Positions 7,385 through 16,325 of a stretch of 64,000 nt of DNA are shown in pieces. The notes below the pieces were generated by a model that made no database searches, was not told where the DNA came from, and saw only the letters and a program-made list of their open reading frames with translations. Every line of letters starts with the position of its first letter. Within the stretch, counting starts at the first letter, position 1. Location: positions 1 through 64,000 of the forward strand of contig NZ_JACHZB010000010.1 of the NCBI RefSeq assembly GCF_014193255.1. Direction: 5' to 3'. The translations under genes and the position numbers were made by a program. The stretch is from Rhizobium sp. BK196. GTDB lineage: Bacteria > Pseudomonadota > Alphaproteobacteria > Rhizobiales > Rhizobiaceae.

Positions 7385-10060
7385 ATGGCAAGAAGCACGT
7401 CGCCGGCGATGGACGGCCGTCCTGACCGGTTCTCCTTCTCGGCATTCATGCTGCGGCAGATCCAGGCTCTTACCGGCTTTGCGGTCTTCCTGCTCTTGGC
7501 GCTCGCGGTTGCGGCGCTTGCGACATGGAACGTCACCGATCCCAGCTATTCCTACGCCACTGGTAACCTGCCGACCAACATACTCGGTTATAGCGGTGCT
7601 GCCTTTGCTGACGTCGCCATGCAGTTCCTGGGGCTCGCAAGCGTCGTTTCGATGCTGCCGATCGTCGCCTGGGCGCTGGCCTTGATTTCCGGCCGTCGCA
7701 TCAGCCGTATTCCGGCGCGCGCCGGCGCCTGGCTCGTGGGCACCATACTCTCCTCCGCCGTCATCGGCTGTTTCCCGCCACCGCTCACGTGGCCGATCCC
7801 GAACGGTATCGGCGGTGTTATCGGCGACATGATCCTGCGTTTTCCCGCACTCTTTGTCGGCGCCTATCCGACTGGTGTTTTCGCGACCGCCGTCGGCTGC
7901 ATCTTCGCCGTCCCGACCGCATGGATGATGCTCTTTGCAGCCGGCATTGTCGGCCGTAGCGAGCTCGATGAGGAGGAAAACGAAGAAGAGGATTATGCCG
8001 ATACGCGCAGCAAGGTGCGTGTCGTCGGCGATGAGGACGATGAGGACGATGGGTCCCGCTGGATGGCCTTTAGCGGCGCCATGACACACGCCTGGTATAT
8101 GAACCAGGCGCGTTTCCGGCGGCTTTTCGGCATGGGGCCGCGCAAGCGCCGTCAGAGCGATTTCGAATCGCCCTATGACTTCAACGATGACGAATTCGGT
8201 ACGCTGAACGAGCCGGTGCGCGCCAAGCCCGCAGCGCGTGGCGAGCGCATGGATCCTTCCATGGAGCCGCGTGGCCCATCGAGCCGTCGGGTCGTTTCGG
8301 CGCCTTCCATCTCGCTCAACGATGATGAGGACGAGGACGACGAGCCGCCGTTTGATACGGACATGCCGCCGCGTCCGGCCGATATCCTACCCGATGACGA
8401 TGATGACGACTGGATGATCCGCGCTCCAGCAAAATTGGCCGGTAAACCCGAGCCGCGCGTCGTTCCTGCTTCAGCTCGTCCGAAGCCCGGCGCCCGCGTC
8501 GAACGCGAGGCGCAAGGTTCGTTCATCCGGCCGGAAGGTTTCCAGCTTCCCTCCATGCATCTGCTTGCGGAACCGAAGAACGTGGTGCGCGATTCCACGC
8601 TTTCGGCAGATGCGCTGGAGCAGAATGCCCGCATGCTGGAAGGCGTGCTGGAGGATTTCGGCGTCAAGGGCGAGATCATCCATGTCCGCCCTGGTCCTGT
8701 CGTCACACTCTATGAACTGGAGCCGGCACCCGGCATCAAGTCATCCCGCGTCATCGGTCTTGCCGACGACATCGCCCGCTCGATGAGCGCGATTGCCGCC
8801 CGCGTCGCCGTCGTGCCGGGCCGCAATGCGATCGGCATCGAGCTACCAAACCAGACGCGCGAAACCGTCTATCTGCGCGAACTCATCGCCTCACGTGATT
8901 TCGAAAGCTCCAAGGCGAAGCTTGCCATGGCACTCGGCAAGACGATCGGCGGTGAGGCTGTGATCGCCGATCTTGCGAAGATGCCGCATCTGCTCGTCGC
9001 GGGTACCACCGGTTCGGGTAAGTCCGTTGCCATCAACACCATGATCCTGTCGCTGCTCTACCGCATGACGCCGGAGCAGTGCCGTTTGATCATGATCGAT
9101 CCGAAGATGCTCGAACTCTCCGTCTATGATGGCATTCCGCATCTTCTCTCCCCTGTCGTCACCGATCCGAAGAAGGCCGTCGTCGCGCTTAAATGGACCG
9201 TCCGCGAGATGGAAGAGCGCTACAAGAAGATGTCGAAGATCGGCGTTCGCAACATCGACGGCTTCAATACGCGCGTCGAGCAGGCACTTGCCAAGGGAGA
9301 TACGATCTCGCGCACGGTGCAGACCGGCTTCGATCGGCAGACGGGCGAAGCGGTCTACGAAACCGAGGAATTCGATCTTCAGCCGATGCCTTACATCGTC
9401 GTCATCATCGACGAAATGGCCGACCTGATGATGGTCGCCGGCAAGGACATCGAAGGCGCCGTGCAGCGTCTCGCACAGATGGCGCGTGCGGCCGGCATCC
9501 ATGTCATCATGGCAACGCAGCGTCCATCGGTCGACGTTATCACCGGCACGATCAAGGCGAATTTCCCGACGCGCATTTCCTTCCAGGTTACGTCCAAGAT
9601 CGACAGCCGCACGATCCTCGGCGAGCAGGGTGCTGAACAACTGCTCGGCATGGGCGACATGCTTTATATGGCCGGTGGCGGCCGCATTCAGCGCGTCCAC
9701 GGCCCCTTCGTTTCCGACGTTGAGGTCGAAGAGATCGTCTCCTATCTCAAGACGCAGGGCTCGCCGCAATATCTCGATGCCATCACTGCCGATGACGACG
9801 AGGATGGTGATTATGGTGGCGGTCCGGCTGGCACGGCAAATCTCGCCGATTCAGAGGATCCCTATGATCAGGCAGTCGCCATCGTTCTGCGAGACGGCAA
9901 GGCATCGACCTCTTATGTCCAGCGCAGGCTCGGAATCGGCTACAACCGTGCTGCTTCGCTGATCGAGCGCATGGAGCAGGAGGGCATCATCGGCCCGGCT
10001 AACCACGCCGGCAAACGGGAAATTCTCGTGCCGACGGACGGGGATATCCTCGACCGTTAA
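7385..10060 (+). CDS. ftsK: DNA translocase FtsK
   Basis: An 891-residue septal DNA pump that coordinates chromosome segregation with division. The N-terminus has about four membrane helices (roughly residues 25-190), then a linker rich in Asp/Glu and Pro (about 195-370), then the RecA-like motor with Walker A GTTGSGKS near residue 540 and Walker B VVIIDEMADLM near 672. The C-terminal winged-helix gamma domain (about 820-885), which reads KOPS sites and contacts XerD, is present (SYVQRRLGIGYNRAASLIER). The linker is shorter than in E. coli. A CtrA box upstream suggests cell-cycle control. Confidence 0.97.
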   Translation: MARSTSPAMDGRPDRFSFSAFMLRQIQALTGFAVFLLLALAVAALATWNVTDPSYSYATGNLPTNILGYSGAAFADVAMQFLGLASVVSMLPIVAWALALISGRRISRIPARAGAWLVGTILSSAVIGCFPPPLTWPIPNGIGGVIGDMILRFPALFVGAYPTGVFATAVGCIFAVPTAWMMLFAAGIVGRSELDEEENEEEDYADTRSKVRVVGDEDDEDDGSRWMAFSGAMTHAWYMNQARFRRLFGMGPRKRRQSDFESPYDFNDDEFGTLNEPVRAKPAARGERMDPSMEPRGPSSRRVVSAPSISLNDDEDEDDEPPFDTDMPPRPADILPDDDDDDWMIRAPAKLAGKPEPRVVPASARPKPGARVEREAQGSFIRPEGFQLPSMHLLAEPKNVVRDSTLSADALEQNARMLEGVLEDFGVKGEIIHVRPGPVVTLYELEPAPGIKSSRVIGLADDIARSMSAIAARVAVVPGRNAIGIELPNQTRETVYLRELIASRDFESSKAKLAMALGKTIGGEAVIADLAKMPHLLVAGTTGSGKSVAINTMILSLLYRMTPEQCRLIMIDPKMLELSVYDGIPHLLSPVVTDPKKAVVALKWTVREMEERYKKMSKIGVRNIDGFNTRVEQALAKGDTISRTVQTGFDRQTGEAVYETEEFDLQPMPYIVVIIDEMADLMMVAGKDIEGAVQRLAQMARAAGIHVIMATQRPSVDVITGTIKANFPTRISFQVTSKIDSRTILGEQGAEQLLGMGDMLYMAGGGRIQRVHGPFVSDVEVEEIVSYLKTQGSPQYLDAITADDDEDGDYGGGPAGTANLADSEDPYDQAVAIVLRDGKASTSYVQRRLGIGYNRAASLIERMEQEGIIGPANHAGKREILVPTDGDILDR

Positions 10061-10195
10061 GCAAGGAAAATTTGATGGCGCGGCCCAACCAATGGAAACC
10101 TCGGGGCATGTAATCCGTTACCTTTCACCGGGCGATAGCGGCGCCTTGAAGACGCCGCCTTTCAGCGGCATGCAGATCGCATACAGGAGGTTCAC

Positions 10196-10879
10196 ATGAC
10201 CAACTCCGCATCCATCTTTTCCGGCCTGCCGGTAAGCCGTCGCACCGTCCTCGGTGTCTTTGCCGCTGCGGCCGCTGCAAGCGCCGTTCCGTTTCCCGCT
10301 CTCGCTCAGGTCGCACAGGCGGCAGCGCCCGCTGGCAACAACGCTACGGCACAGGCGATTGCCGATCATTTCTCCGGCGTCGCCACCATGCAGGGCGAGT
10401 TCGTGCAGTTTGGCCCCCGTGGCGAACAGACCGGGGGCAAGTTTTTCATCGAACGTCCTGGCAAGCTGCGCTTCAACTATGACGATCCGTCGCCGATGCG
10501 CGTCATTGCCGACGGGAGAAACGTCGCGATCGGCAATGTGAAGCTGAAGACCTGGGATCTCTATCCGCTTTCCAAGACGCCGCTCAGCCTGCTGCTTGCG
10601 CCGCGTATCGACCTTTCCGCCGGCATGGTGAAGGGCGTGAAGCAAGAGTCCGATCTGACAACGATCTCGCTCGGCAACAATACGGTGTTCGGCAATTCGA
10701 CCATCACAATGATGTTCGACCCGAAGACTTATGATCTGCGCCAGTGGACGATCACCGACAATCAGGGCAAGGACACGTCGGTCATGATCTTCAACGTGAA
10801 GACCGGCGTTGCCTTCGACGAGCGCGTCTTCCGTGTGCCCTACGAGGATATCAAGGGCACGTCGGCAAACCGCGACTGA
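10196..10879 (+). CDS. lolA: Outer-membrane lipoprotein carrier protein LolA
   Basis: A 227-residue periplasmic chaperone that receives lipoproteins from LolCDE and carries them to the outer membrane. The N-terminal signal contains SRRTVLGVFAAAAAAS, a twin-arginine-like stretch, and ends near ALAQ (about residue 38). The mature part has the LolA half-barrel pattern: GEFVQFGPRGEQTGGKFFIE, RPGKLRFNYDDPSPMRVIAD and a closing FRVPYEDI. A good ribosome site (CAGGAGG) precedes ATG 10196. It is 135 bases after ftsK, a linkage common in alphaproteobacteria, and xthA follows. Confidence 0.93.
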   Translation: MTNSASIFSGLPVSRRTVLGVFAAAAAASAVPFPALAQVAQAAAPAGNNATAQAIADHFSGVATMQGEFVQFGPRGEQTGGKFFIERPGKLRFNYDDPSPMRVIADGRNVAIGNVKLKTWDLYPLSKTPLSLLLAPRIDLSAGMVKGVKQESDLTTISLGNNTVFGNSTITMMFDPKTYDLRQWTITDNQGKDTSVMIFNVKTGVAFDERVFRVPYEDIKGTSANRD

Positions 10880-10978
10880 TGCTTTTCGGTTGATCGCCGG
10901 CCGCTTTTGCCCGCGGCCGGTTTTCTCGCTGACGCCTTTGCTCTAAAGCCTTTTCAGAGGGATCTGAAAGGGCATGGC

Positions 10979-11782
10979 ATGAGCTTCTCCATCACCACCT
11001 GGAATATCAATTCGGTGCGGCTGCGCATGCCGATCGTCGAGCAGCTCGTGTTGAAACACAGGCCGGATATCCTCTGCCTGCAGGAAACCAAAGTTCCGAA
11101 CGACCTCTTCCCGCTGGCACCGCTGCGCGCCATGGGCTACGAGCACATCATCATCCACGGCCAGAAGGGCTATCACGGGGTTGCCATCGCATCCCGCGTG
11201 CCGCTGACTGAGGATCACCGGCAGGACTACTGCAATGTCGGCGACGCACGCCACATTTCGGCGGTCTTCGAGCGCGGCAACCGGCGCATCCGCCTGCATA
11301 ATTTCTACGTTCCTGCCGGCGGTGACGAGCCGGACCGCACGATCAATCCAAAATTCGGCCACAAGCTCGATTTCATCGAGGAGATGAAGAGCCTCAAGGC
11401 GAGCGCCGAGCGTGACACCTCAGCCATCCTCGTCGGCGATCTCAATATCGCGCCGCTGGAGCATGATGTCTGGTCGCATAAGCAGCTTTTAAAGATCGTC
11501 AGCCATACGCCGGTCGAAACCGACGGACTTATCGAGGTGATGAAGCGCGGCGGCTGGCACGATCTCATGCGTCAGCATGTACCCGCCAATGAGAAGCTCT
11601 ATACGTGGTGGAGCTACCGGGCGAAGGATTGGGAAGCTGCCGACAAGGGCCGGCGCCTCGACCATATCTGGTCGTCGCCCGATCTTGGTCCGCATCTGCA
11701 GCGTATCGAGGTGCTGAAGGAGGCGCGTGGCTGGGACCGGCCGTCCGACCACGTGCCCGTAACCGCACATTTCAATTTCTGA
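10979..11782 (+). CDS. xthA: Exodeoxyribonuclease III
   Basis: A 267-residue exonuclease/AP endonuclease of the EEP fold, acting in base-excision repair. Visible motifs in order: TTWNINSVRLRMP at the N-terminus, LQETKVP with the metal-binding Glu, GDLNIAP, and the C-terminal SDHVPVTAHF with the catalytic Asp-His. I chose ATG 10979 because the fold starts at SFSITTWN; the upstream in-frame start adds 24 non-family residues. Its stop lies only four bases from the stop of the convergent gene at 11787, so the two share a very tight 3' junction. Confidence 0.95.
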   Translation: MSFSITTWNINSVRLRMPIVEQLVLKHRPDILCLQETKVPNDLFPLAPLRAMGYEHIIIHGQKGYHGVAIASRVPLTEDHRQDYCNVGDARHISAVFERGNRRIRLHNFYVPAGGDEPDRTINPKFGHKLDFIEEMKSLKASAERDTSAILVGDLNIAPLEHDVWSHKQLLKIVSHTPVETDGLIEVMKRGGWHDLMRQHVPANEKLYTWWSYRAKDWEAADKGRRLDHIWSSPDLGPHLQRIEVLKEARGWDRPSDHVPVTAHFNF

Positions 11783-11786
11783 AGGT

Positions 11787-12242
11787 TCAGTTGAAGCGGT
11801 GAAACTGACTCGCAGCCTGCGCCGCCAGTTCGGCGATGTTGTCGCGGATGCGATTTTCGATGATACGCGCTGCCGAGGGAAATTCCTCGATCAGCCGATG
11901 GAACAGGGTTCGCGTGATGCGGAGGATGCCGGTATCCTCGCGCGCAACCGCCGTGAATTTACGCTCCACCTGTGTCACCAATGCGAGTTCCGATATCAGC
12001 GATCCGGATTCGGCAATGGCTTGAGTCTGCCCGATGCCATCTGAGCCTGTCACGCTGAGTTCGAGGCTGCCGCTGGTGATTACATAGGCGCTCTCAGCAG
12101 GCGAGCCCTGACGGAACAAGATCTGCCCGGCCGCAATCACGCGACGGTCGGCGCCAAAGGCAATCAGGCGCAATTGGTCGTCGTTCATGTCCTTGAAGAG
12201 CGGAAGCTGCGACAGCAGATGAATATCGTCGGAAAGAGACAT
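11787..12242 (-). CDS. Cyclic-nucleotide-binding domain protein (CRP-like sensor only)
   Basis: A 151-residue protein consisting of one cyclic-nucleotide-binding fold (LPLFKDMNDDQLRLIAF, then ILFRQGSPAESAYVITSGSL) and a short C-terminal helix. It has no DNA-binding winged helix, so it is not a CRP/FNR regulator by itself. The residues that would contact cyclic nucleotide are only partly conserved. It begins one base after the response-regulator gene ends, and the two are surely cotranscribed, so it may modulate the same pathway. That link is inference. Confidence 0.85.
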   Translation of the reverse strand: MSLSDDIHLLSQLPLFKDMNDDQLRLIAFGADRRVIAAGQILFRQGSPAESAYVITSGSLELSVTGSDGIGQTQAIAESGSLISELALVTQVERKFTAVAREDTGILRITRTLFHRLIEEFPSAARIIENRIRDNIAELAAQAASQFHRFN

Positions 12243-12243
12243 T

Positions 12244-12927
12244 CTACGGAATAATCTTGTAGCCGCCGTTCTCCGTCACGAGAATCTCGGCGTTGGACGG
12301 ATCCCGCTCGATCTTCTGGCGCAGGCGGTAAACGTGTGTTTCCAGCGTGTGAGTGGTCACGCCGGAATTGTAACCCCAGACCTCTTCCAGCAGTACGTCG
12401 CGAGTCACGACCTTCTGTTCGGCGCGGTAAAGATAGCGGATGATCGCCGCTTCCTTTTCGGTAAGGCGGATCTTCTGGCCGTTGTCAGTGGTCAGCAGCT
12501 TCTGGCTCGGCTTGAAGAGATAGGGGCCGACGGTAAAAGTGGCATCTTCGCTCTGCTCGTGCTGGCGAAGCTGCACGCGGATGCGAGCCAAGAGCACGGC
12601 GAAGCGGAAAGGCTTTGTCACGTAGTCGTTAGCGCCGGCCTCAAGGCCGAGGATCGTGTCCGAATCCGTGTCATGACCGGTCAGCATGATGATCGGCGCC
12701 TTGAAGCCACCCTTGCGCAACAGCTTTACCGCCTCGCGGCCATCCATATCCGGCAGGCCGACGTCCATGATCAGCAGGTCGACCGGATTGGAGCGGGCGG
12801 ACTGGACGCCCTTAGCCGCAGTCGCTTCCTGCAGAACCGTGAATTCCTCATACAACGACAACTGCTCCGTCAGCGTCTGGCGAAGGTCGTCGTCGTCATC
12901 CACCAGAAGAATGGTGCGTGCGGTCAT
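12244..12927 (-). CDS. OmpR-family response regulator, no linked kinase
   Basis: A 227-residue two-domain regulator. The receiver has the acidic pocket VDDDDDL (residues 9-15), phospho-acceptor Asp55 in IMDVGLPDMDG, the switch Thr in IMLTGHD and the Lys in YVTKPFR. The C-terminal half is an OmpR/PhoB winged helix (LTEKEAAIIRYL; THTLETHVYRLRQKIE). No histidine kinase is nearby. Its order next to a cyclic-nucleotide-binding gene and opposite an L,D-transpeptidase recalls the envelope regulator CenR of alphaproteobacteria, but I cannot confirm that identity. An inverted repeat at 12963-12981 lies in its promoter region. AAGGA precedes the ATG. Confidence 0.9.
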   Translation of the reverse strand: MTARTILLVDDDDDLRQTLTEQLSLYEEFTVLQEATAAKGVQSARSNPVDLLIMDVGLPDMDGREAVKLLRKGGFKAPIIMLTGHDTDSDTILGLEAGANDYVTKPFRFAVLLARIRVQLRQHEQSEDATFTVGPYLFKPSQKLLTTDNGQKIRLTEKEAAIIRYLYRAEQKVVTRDVLLEEVWGYNSGVTTHTLETHVYRLRQKIERDPSNAEILVTENGGYKIIP

Positions 12928-12962
12928 GCGGGTGCGTCCTTGCGTTTGTCAGATACTCCTAC

Positions 12963-12981
12963 GCCAAATTCCACATTTGGC
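12963..12981. promoter_or_regulatory. 19-bp inverted repeat between regulator and L,D-transpeptidase
   Basis: A perfect 7-bp inverted repeat (GCCAAAT, five bases, ATTTGGC) sits 36 bases before the response-regulator start, in the 138-base divergent gap. It could be an operator for either gene or a hairpin in the regulator's 5' leader. Confidence 0.45.
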
Positions 12982-13065
12982 AAGGATTGGCGGTCTGCTG
13001 TTGCCGCTCGGGGTTTCATATGGTTTCAATCGAAGCCCAAGGCAATTCAAGAACATGCGAGAAAA

Positions 13066-13614
13066 ATGGAAAAAGCAAGGCGAGAGGGGAATGGCAGGCT
13101 TCCGACGCTCGTTGTGCGTGCCGCGCCGGGCAAAAAGAGCAGGGCTATCATCCGTTTTGGCCCCCTGACCTTGCCCGCCGCCATTGGCCGCAACGGCCGG
13201 ACCGTGATCAAGCGTGAAGGCGACGGGGCTACGCCGATTGCGGCCATGCGGCTGCTTTATGGTTTCCGGCGCGGCGAGCGAAACGGCCGTCTCGCTTCGG
13301 AACTGCTTATCAAGCGCATCCGCACCGATATGATGTGGTGCGATCAACCGGATGATCCAAACTATAACAGGTTGGTGAAGGCGCCGTTCAAGCCAAGCCA
13401 TGAGGAGATGAAGCGTAAGGACGGGCTCTACGATATCTGCCTGGTGCTCGACTGGAACGTGACGTCCCGGGCACGCAATCGCGGCTCAGCGATCTTCTTC
13501 CATCTTGCTCGACCGGGATACGAACCGACCGCCGGCTGTGTCGCGATCAGTGCCCGCGATATGCGCCGCATCCTGCCCTTCCTCAGAAAGGGAACGATCG
13601 TTCAAGTTACCTGA
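13066..13614 (+). CDS. L,D-transpeptidase (YkuD) family protein
   Basis: A protein of about 182 residues with the YkuD catalytic signature near its C-terminus: a histidine in FFHLARPG and the nucleophile cysteine in TAGCVAIS. Such enzymes form 3-3 peptidoglycan crosslinks or attach proteins to peptidoglycan; this short version lacks an obvious signal peptide, so its location is uncertain. ATG 13066 is the best methionine, with a weak ribosome site; the frame is open upstream but reads through the divergent regulator gene. The divergent neighbour is the response regulator, hinting at envelope-related control. Confidence 0.8.
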   Translation: MEKARREGNGRLPTLVVRAAPGKKSRAIIRFGPLTLPAAIGRNGRTVIKREGDGATPIAAMRLLYGFRRGERNGRLASELLIKRIRTDMMWCDQPDDPNYNRLVKAPFKPSHEEMKRKDGLYDICLVLDWNVTSRARNRGSAIFFHLARPGYEPTAGCVAISARDMRRILPFLRKGTIVQVT

Positions 13615-13759
13615 TTGTATTGCTGACCACGTGTCCTATATGGTTTTTCGACCTGGATGCGGGGCAAGGCGTCCCGGGGAAAACCCGCCTGGCGGCTTCA
13701 ATTCATCCCCCGTTCAATTCGCGTCTTTGGCAAATCCCCTGAACTTCCGGAGATATACT

Positions 13760-14590
13760 GTGACCACTCAGCCCATCATCACTTTCCATGACGGACATTC
13801 CATTCCCCAGGTGGGTCTCGGCGTCTGGCAGACGCCGCAGGATATCGCAGCTCCGACCGTGCGCACCGCACTTGCCGCCGGCTATCGCCATATCGACACG
13901 GCGTCGGGCTATGACAATGAAGAGGGCGTCGGTGACGGCATACGTTCCTCTGGCATCGACCGTAAGGATATCTTCGTCACCACGAAACTACGCAACACCG
14001 ACCAGGGCTATGATAATGCATTGCGGGCCTTCGAGGTCAGCCTGAAGAAGCTCGGCAGTGACTATATCGATCTTTACCTCATCCACTGGCCGTCGCCGCA
14101 TCGCGGTCTCTATCGTGAAACCTGGAAAGCTTTCGTGCGTCTGCGCGAAGAAGGGCGCGCGCGCTCCATCGGCGTGTCGAATTTCTATCCGGACCATCTC
14201 GACCATATCGTCGGCGACACGGGTGTGGTTCCTGTCATCAACCAGATCGAGTTGCATCCGGATTTTCAGCAGAAGGCGGCGCAGGAAGCGCATAAGAAGC
14301 TGAACATCGTCACGGAATCCTGGAGCCCGCTCGGTCAGGGCCGTTTCATTTCCAATCCGGTCATCGGTCAGATTGCTGCCAAGCACGGCAAGACGCCAGC
14401 GCAGGTGATCATTCGCTGGCACATCGATACCGGCCTCGTCGTCATTCCGAAGTCGGTGACGCCCTCGCGCATCGAGGAGAATTTCAACGTCTTCGATTTC
14501 AAGCTTGATGGTGAAGACATGGCCGAGATCGCCAAGCTTGACAGCGCCGGCGCTCGCATGGGTCCTGATCCGTACACGGCGACGTTCTAA
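13760..14590 (+). CDS. Aldo/keto reductase (DkgA-like)
   Basis: A 276-residue NADPH-dependent oxidoreductase of the aldo/keto reductase superfamily, close to 2,5-diketo-D-gluconate reductases. The catalytic tetrad is visible: Asp and Tyr in HIDTASGYDNE, Lys in VTTKLRN and His in LIHWPSP. The cofactor-binding end is VIPKSVTPSRIEEN. The start is a GTG at 13760, preceded by CCGGAG; it gives the expected N-terminus (ITFHDGHSIPQVGLG). A longer upstream frame lacks family features. The physiological substrate cannot be told from sequence. A hairpin terminator follows. Confidence 0.92.
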   Translation: MTTQPIITFHDGHSIPQVGLGVWQTPQDIAAPTVRTALAAGYRHIDTASGYDNEEGVGDGIRSSGIDRKDIFVTTKLRNTDQGYDNALRAFEVSLKKLGSDYIDLYLIHWPSPHRGLYRETWKAFVRLREEGRARSIGVSNFYPDHLDHIVGDTGVVPVINQIELHPDFQQKAAQEAHKKLNIVTESWSPLGQGRFISNPVIGQIAAKHGKTPAQVIIRWHIDTGLVVIPKSVTPSRIEENFNVFDFKLDGEDMAEIAKLDSAGARMGPDPYTATF

Positions 14591-14619
14591 GCGCCGTCTT
14601 CTCAGCATTTGCCCAACTA

Positions 14620-14649
14620 AAAAGCCCAACGCTCGCGCGCCGGGCTTTT
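14620..14649. terminator. Bidirectional terminator between the reductase gene and leuC
   Basis: AAAAGCCC and GGGCTTTT pair over 8 bp around a GC-rich loop, with T-runs on both strands. It lies 29 bases after the reductase stop and 24 bases beyond the leuC stop, so it serves both convergent genes. Confidence 0.8.
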
Positions 14650-14673
14650 ATCATCTCGGATGTCCGAGAAAGA

Positions 14674-16083
14674 TCAGTTCCACTCGCGGATATCGACGAA
14701 GTGACCGGCAATCGCGGCTGCGGCCGCCATGGCCGGCGAGACGAGATGGGTGCGGCCCTTGAAGCCCTGACGTCCCTCGAAGTTGCGGTTCGAGGTCGAG
14801 GCGCAACGCTCGCCCGGCTTCAGGCGGTCGTCGTTCATGGCAAGGCACATGGAGCAACCCGGCTCGCGCCAGTCGAAGCCGGCAGCCTTGAAGATCTTGT
14901 CGAGGCCTTCAGCTTCCGCCTGTTCCTTCACGAGGCCGGAGCCTGGAACGATCATGGCGTTGACAGAGGAGGCAACGGTCTTGCCCTCGACGACCTTGGC
15001 AGCGGCGCGCAGGTCTTCGATACGGCCGTTGGTGCAGGAGCCGATGAAAACGCGATCGACAGAAATGTCGGTCATCTTCGTGCCAGGCTTCAGGCCCATA
15101 TAGTCGAGCGCACGCCACTTGGAGGCACGCTTCGTCTCGTCCTGGATCTCATCCGGGTTCGGTACGATACCCTGAACGGAGACGACGTCTTCCGGCGAGG
15201 AACCCCATGAGACGATCGGCGGCAGTTCGGCCGCGTTCAGCTTGACGATACGGTCGAAATGAGCGCCCTCGTCGGATTTCAGCGTCTTCCAGTAGGCGAT
15301 CGCCTGTTCCAGCGCTTCGCCCTTCGGCGCGCGCGGCTTACCCTTGATATATTCAAACGTGATCTCGTCGGGCGCAATCAGACCGGCGCGAGCACCGCCT
15401 TCGATGGACATGTTACAGATCGTCATGCGGCCTTCCATCGACAGCGAGCGAATGGCTTCACCGGCATATTCGATGACGTAGCCGGTACCGCCGGCGGTGC
15501 CGATCTCGCCGATGATGGCGAGAACGATGTCCTTGGCAGTGACGCCTGACGGCAGCTGGCCGTCGACCTGCACCAGCATGTTCTTCGCCTTCTTCTGGAT
15601 CAGCGTCTGGGTCGCGAGAACGTGCTCGACCTCAGAAGTGCCGATACCGTGGGCGAGCGAGCCGAAGGCGCCGTGTGTGGAGGTGTGGCTGTCGCCGCAA
15701 ACGATCGTCATGCCGGGCAGGGTGAAGCCCTGTTCCGGCCCGATGATGTGGACGATGCCCTGACGCTTGTCGTTCTCGGAATAATATTCGACGTTGAACT
15801 CAGCGGCATTCTTGGCGAGCTGCTCGACCTGGATGCGGCTTTCTTCGTTCTTGATGCCAAGATGGCGGTCAGCGGAGGTCGGAACGTTGTGGTCGACGAC
15901 GGCAAGCGTTTTTTCCGGCGCGCGAACTTTGCGGCCGGACATGCGCAGGCCTTCGAAAGCCTGCGGCGAGGTGACTTCATGGACCAGGTGACGGTCGATA
16001 TAGAGAAGACAGGTGCCGTCTGCCTGTTCGTCGACCAGGTGGTCGTCCCAGATCTTGTCGTAGAGGGTACGCGGTGCGCTCAT
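14674..16083 (-). CDS. leuC: 3-isopropylmalate dehydratase large subunit
   Basis: A 469-residue [4Fe-4S] aconitase-family enzyme that, with LeuD, converts 2- to 3-isopropylmalate in leucine synthesis. The opening TLYDKIWDDHLV and the substrate region GDSHTSTHGAFGSLAHGIGT are typical. The cluster ligands appear in FIGSCTNGR and in GCSMCLAMN near the C-terminus. LeuD is not adjacent. The 242-base gap upstream (16084-16325) shows no leucine-rich leader peptide. The small subunit must be elsewhere in the genome. Confidence 0.97.
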   Translation of the reverse strand: MSAPRTLYDKIWDDHLVDEQADGTCLLYIDRHLVHEVTSPQAFEGLRMSGRKVRAPEKTLAVVDHNVPTSADRHLGIKNEESRIQVEQLAKNAAEFNVEYYSENDKRQGIVHIIGPEQGFTLPGMTIVCGDSHTSTHGAFGSLAHGIGTSEVEHVLATQTLIQKKAKNMLVQVDGQLPSGVTAKDIVLAIIGEIGTAGGTGYVIEYAGEAIRSLSMEGRMTICNMSIEGGARAGLIAPDEITFEYIKGKPRAPKGEALEQAIAYWKTLKSDEGAHFDRIVKLNAAELPPIVSWGSSPEDVVSVQGIVPNPDEIQDETKRASKWRALDYMGLKPGTKMTDISVDRVFIGSCTNGRIEDLRAAAKVVEGKTVASSVNAMIVPGSGLVKEQAEAEGLDKIFKAAGFDWREPGCSMCLAMNDDRLKPGERCASTSNRNFEGRQGFKGRTHLVSPAMAAAAAIAGHFVDIREWN

Positions 16084-16325
16084 GGCGGTAAGTCCGTTTT
16101 TGGAAGCTTTGGAAAATGGGAAAATAGCGGATCAGGCTCCGCCGGCCGTCATTCGGTCAACGAAGTCGGCTGTTGAGCGCACCGGAGACGCATGCGAAGA
16201 ACCGCGCTGGCAGGCGATAATGATCCTGCAGCACGAAAATATGCGCGCCAGTGCATCTGAACTTGGATTCCATGGCGCTGGATATAGCGATTTTTGATCG
16301 AAACGGCAATTCGAATCATGAAGCT

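Noticed and set aside
16084..16325. Possible leucine leader peptide or T-box before leuC.
   Set aside because: No short frame rich in Leu codons with a ribosome site and no terminator pair is seen.
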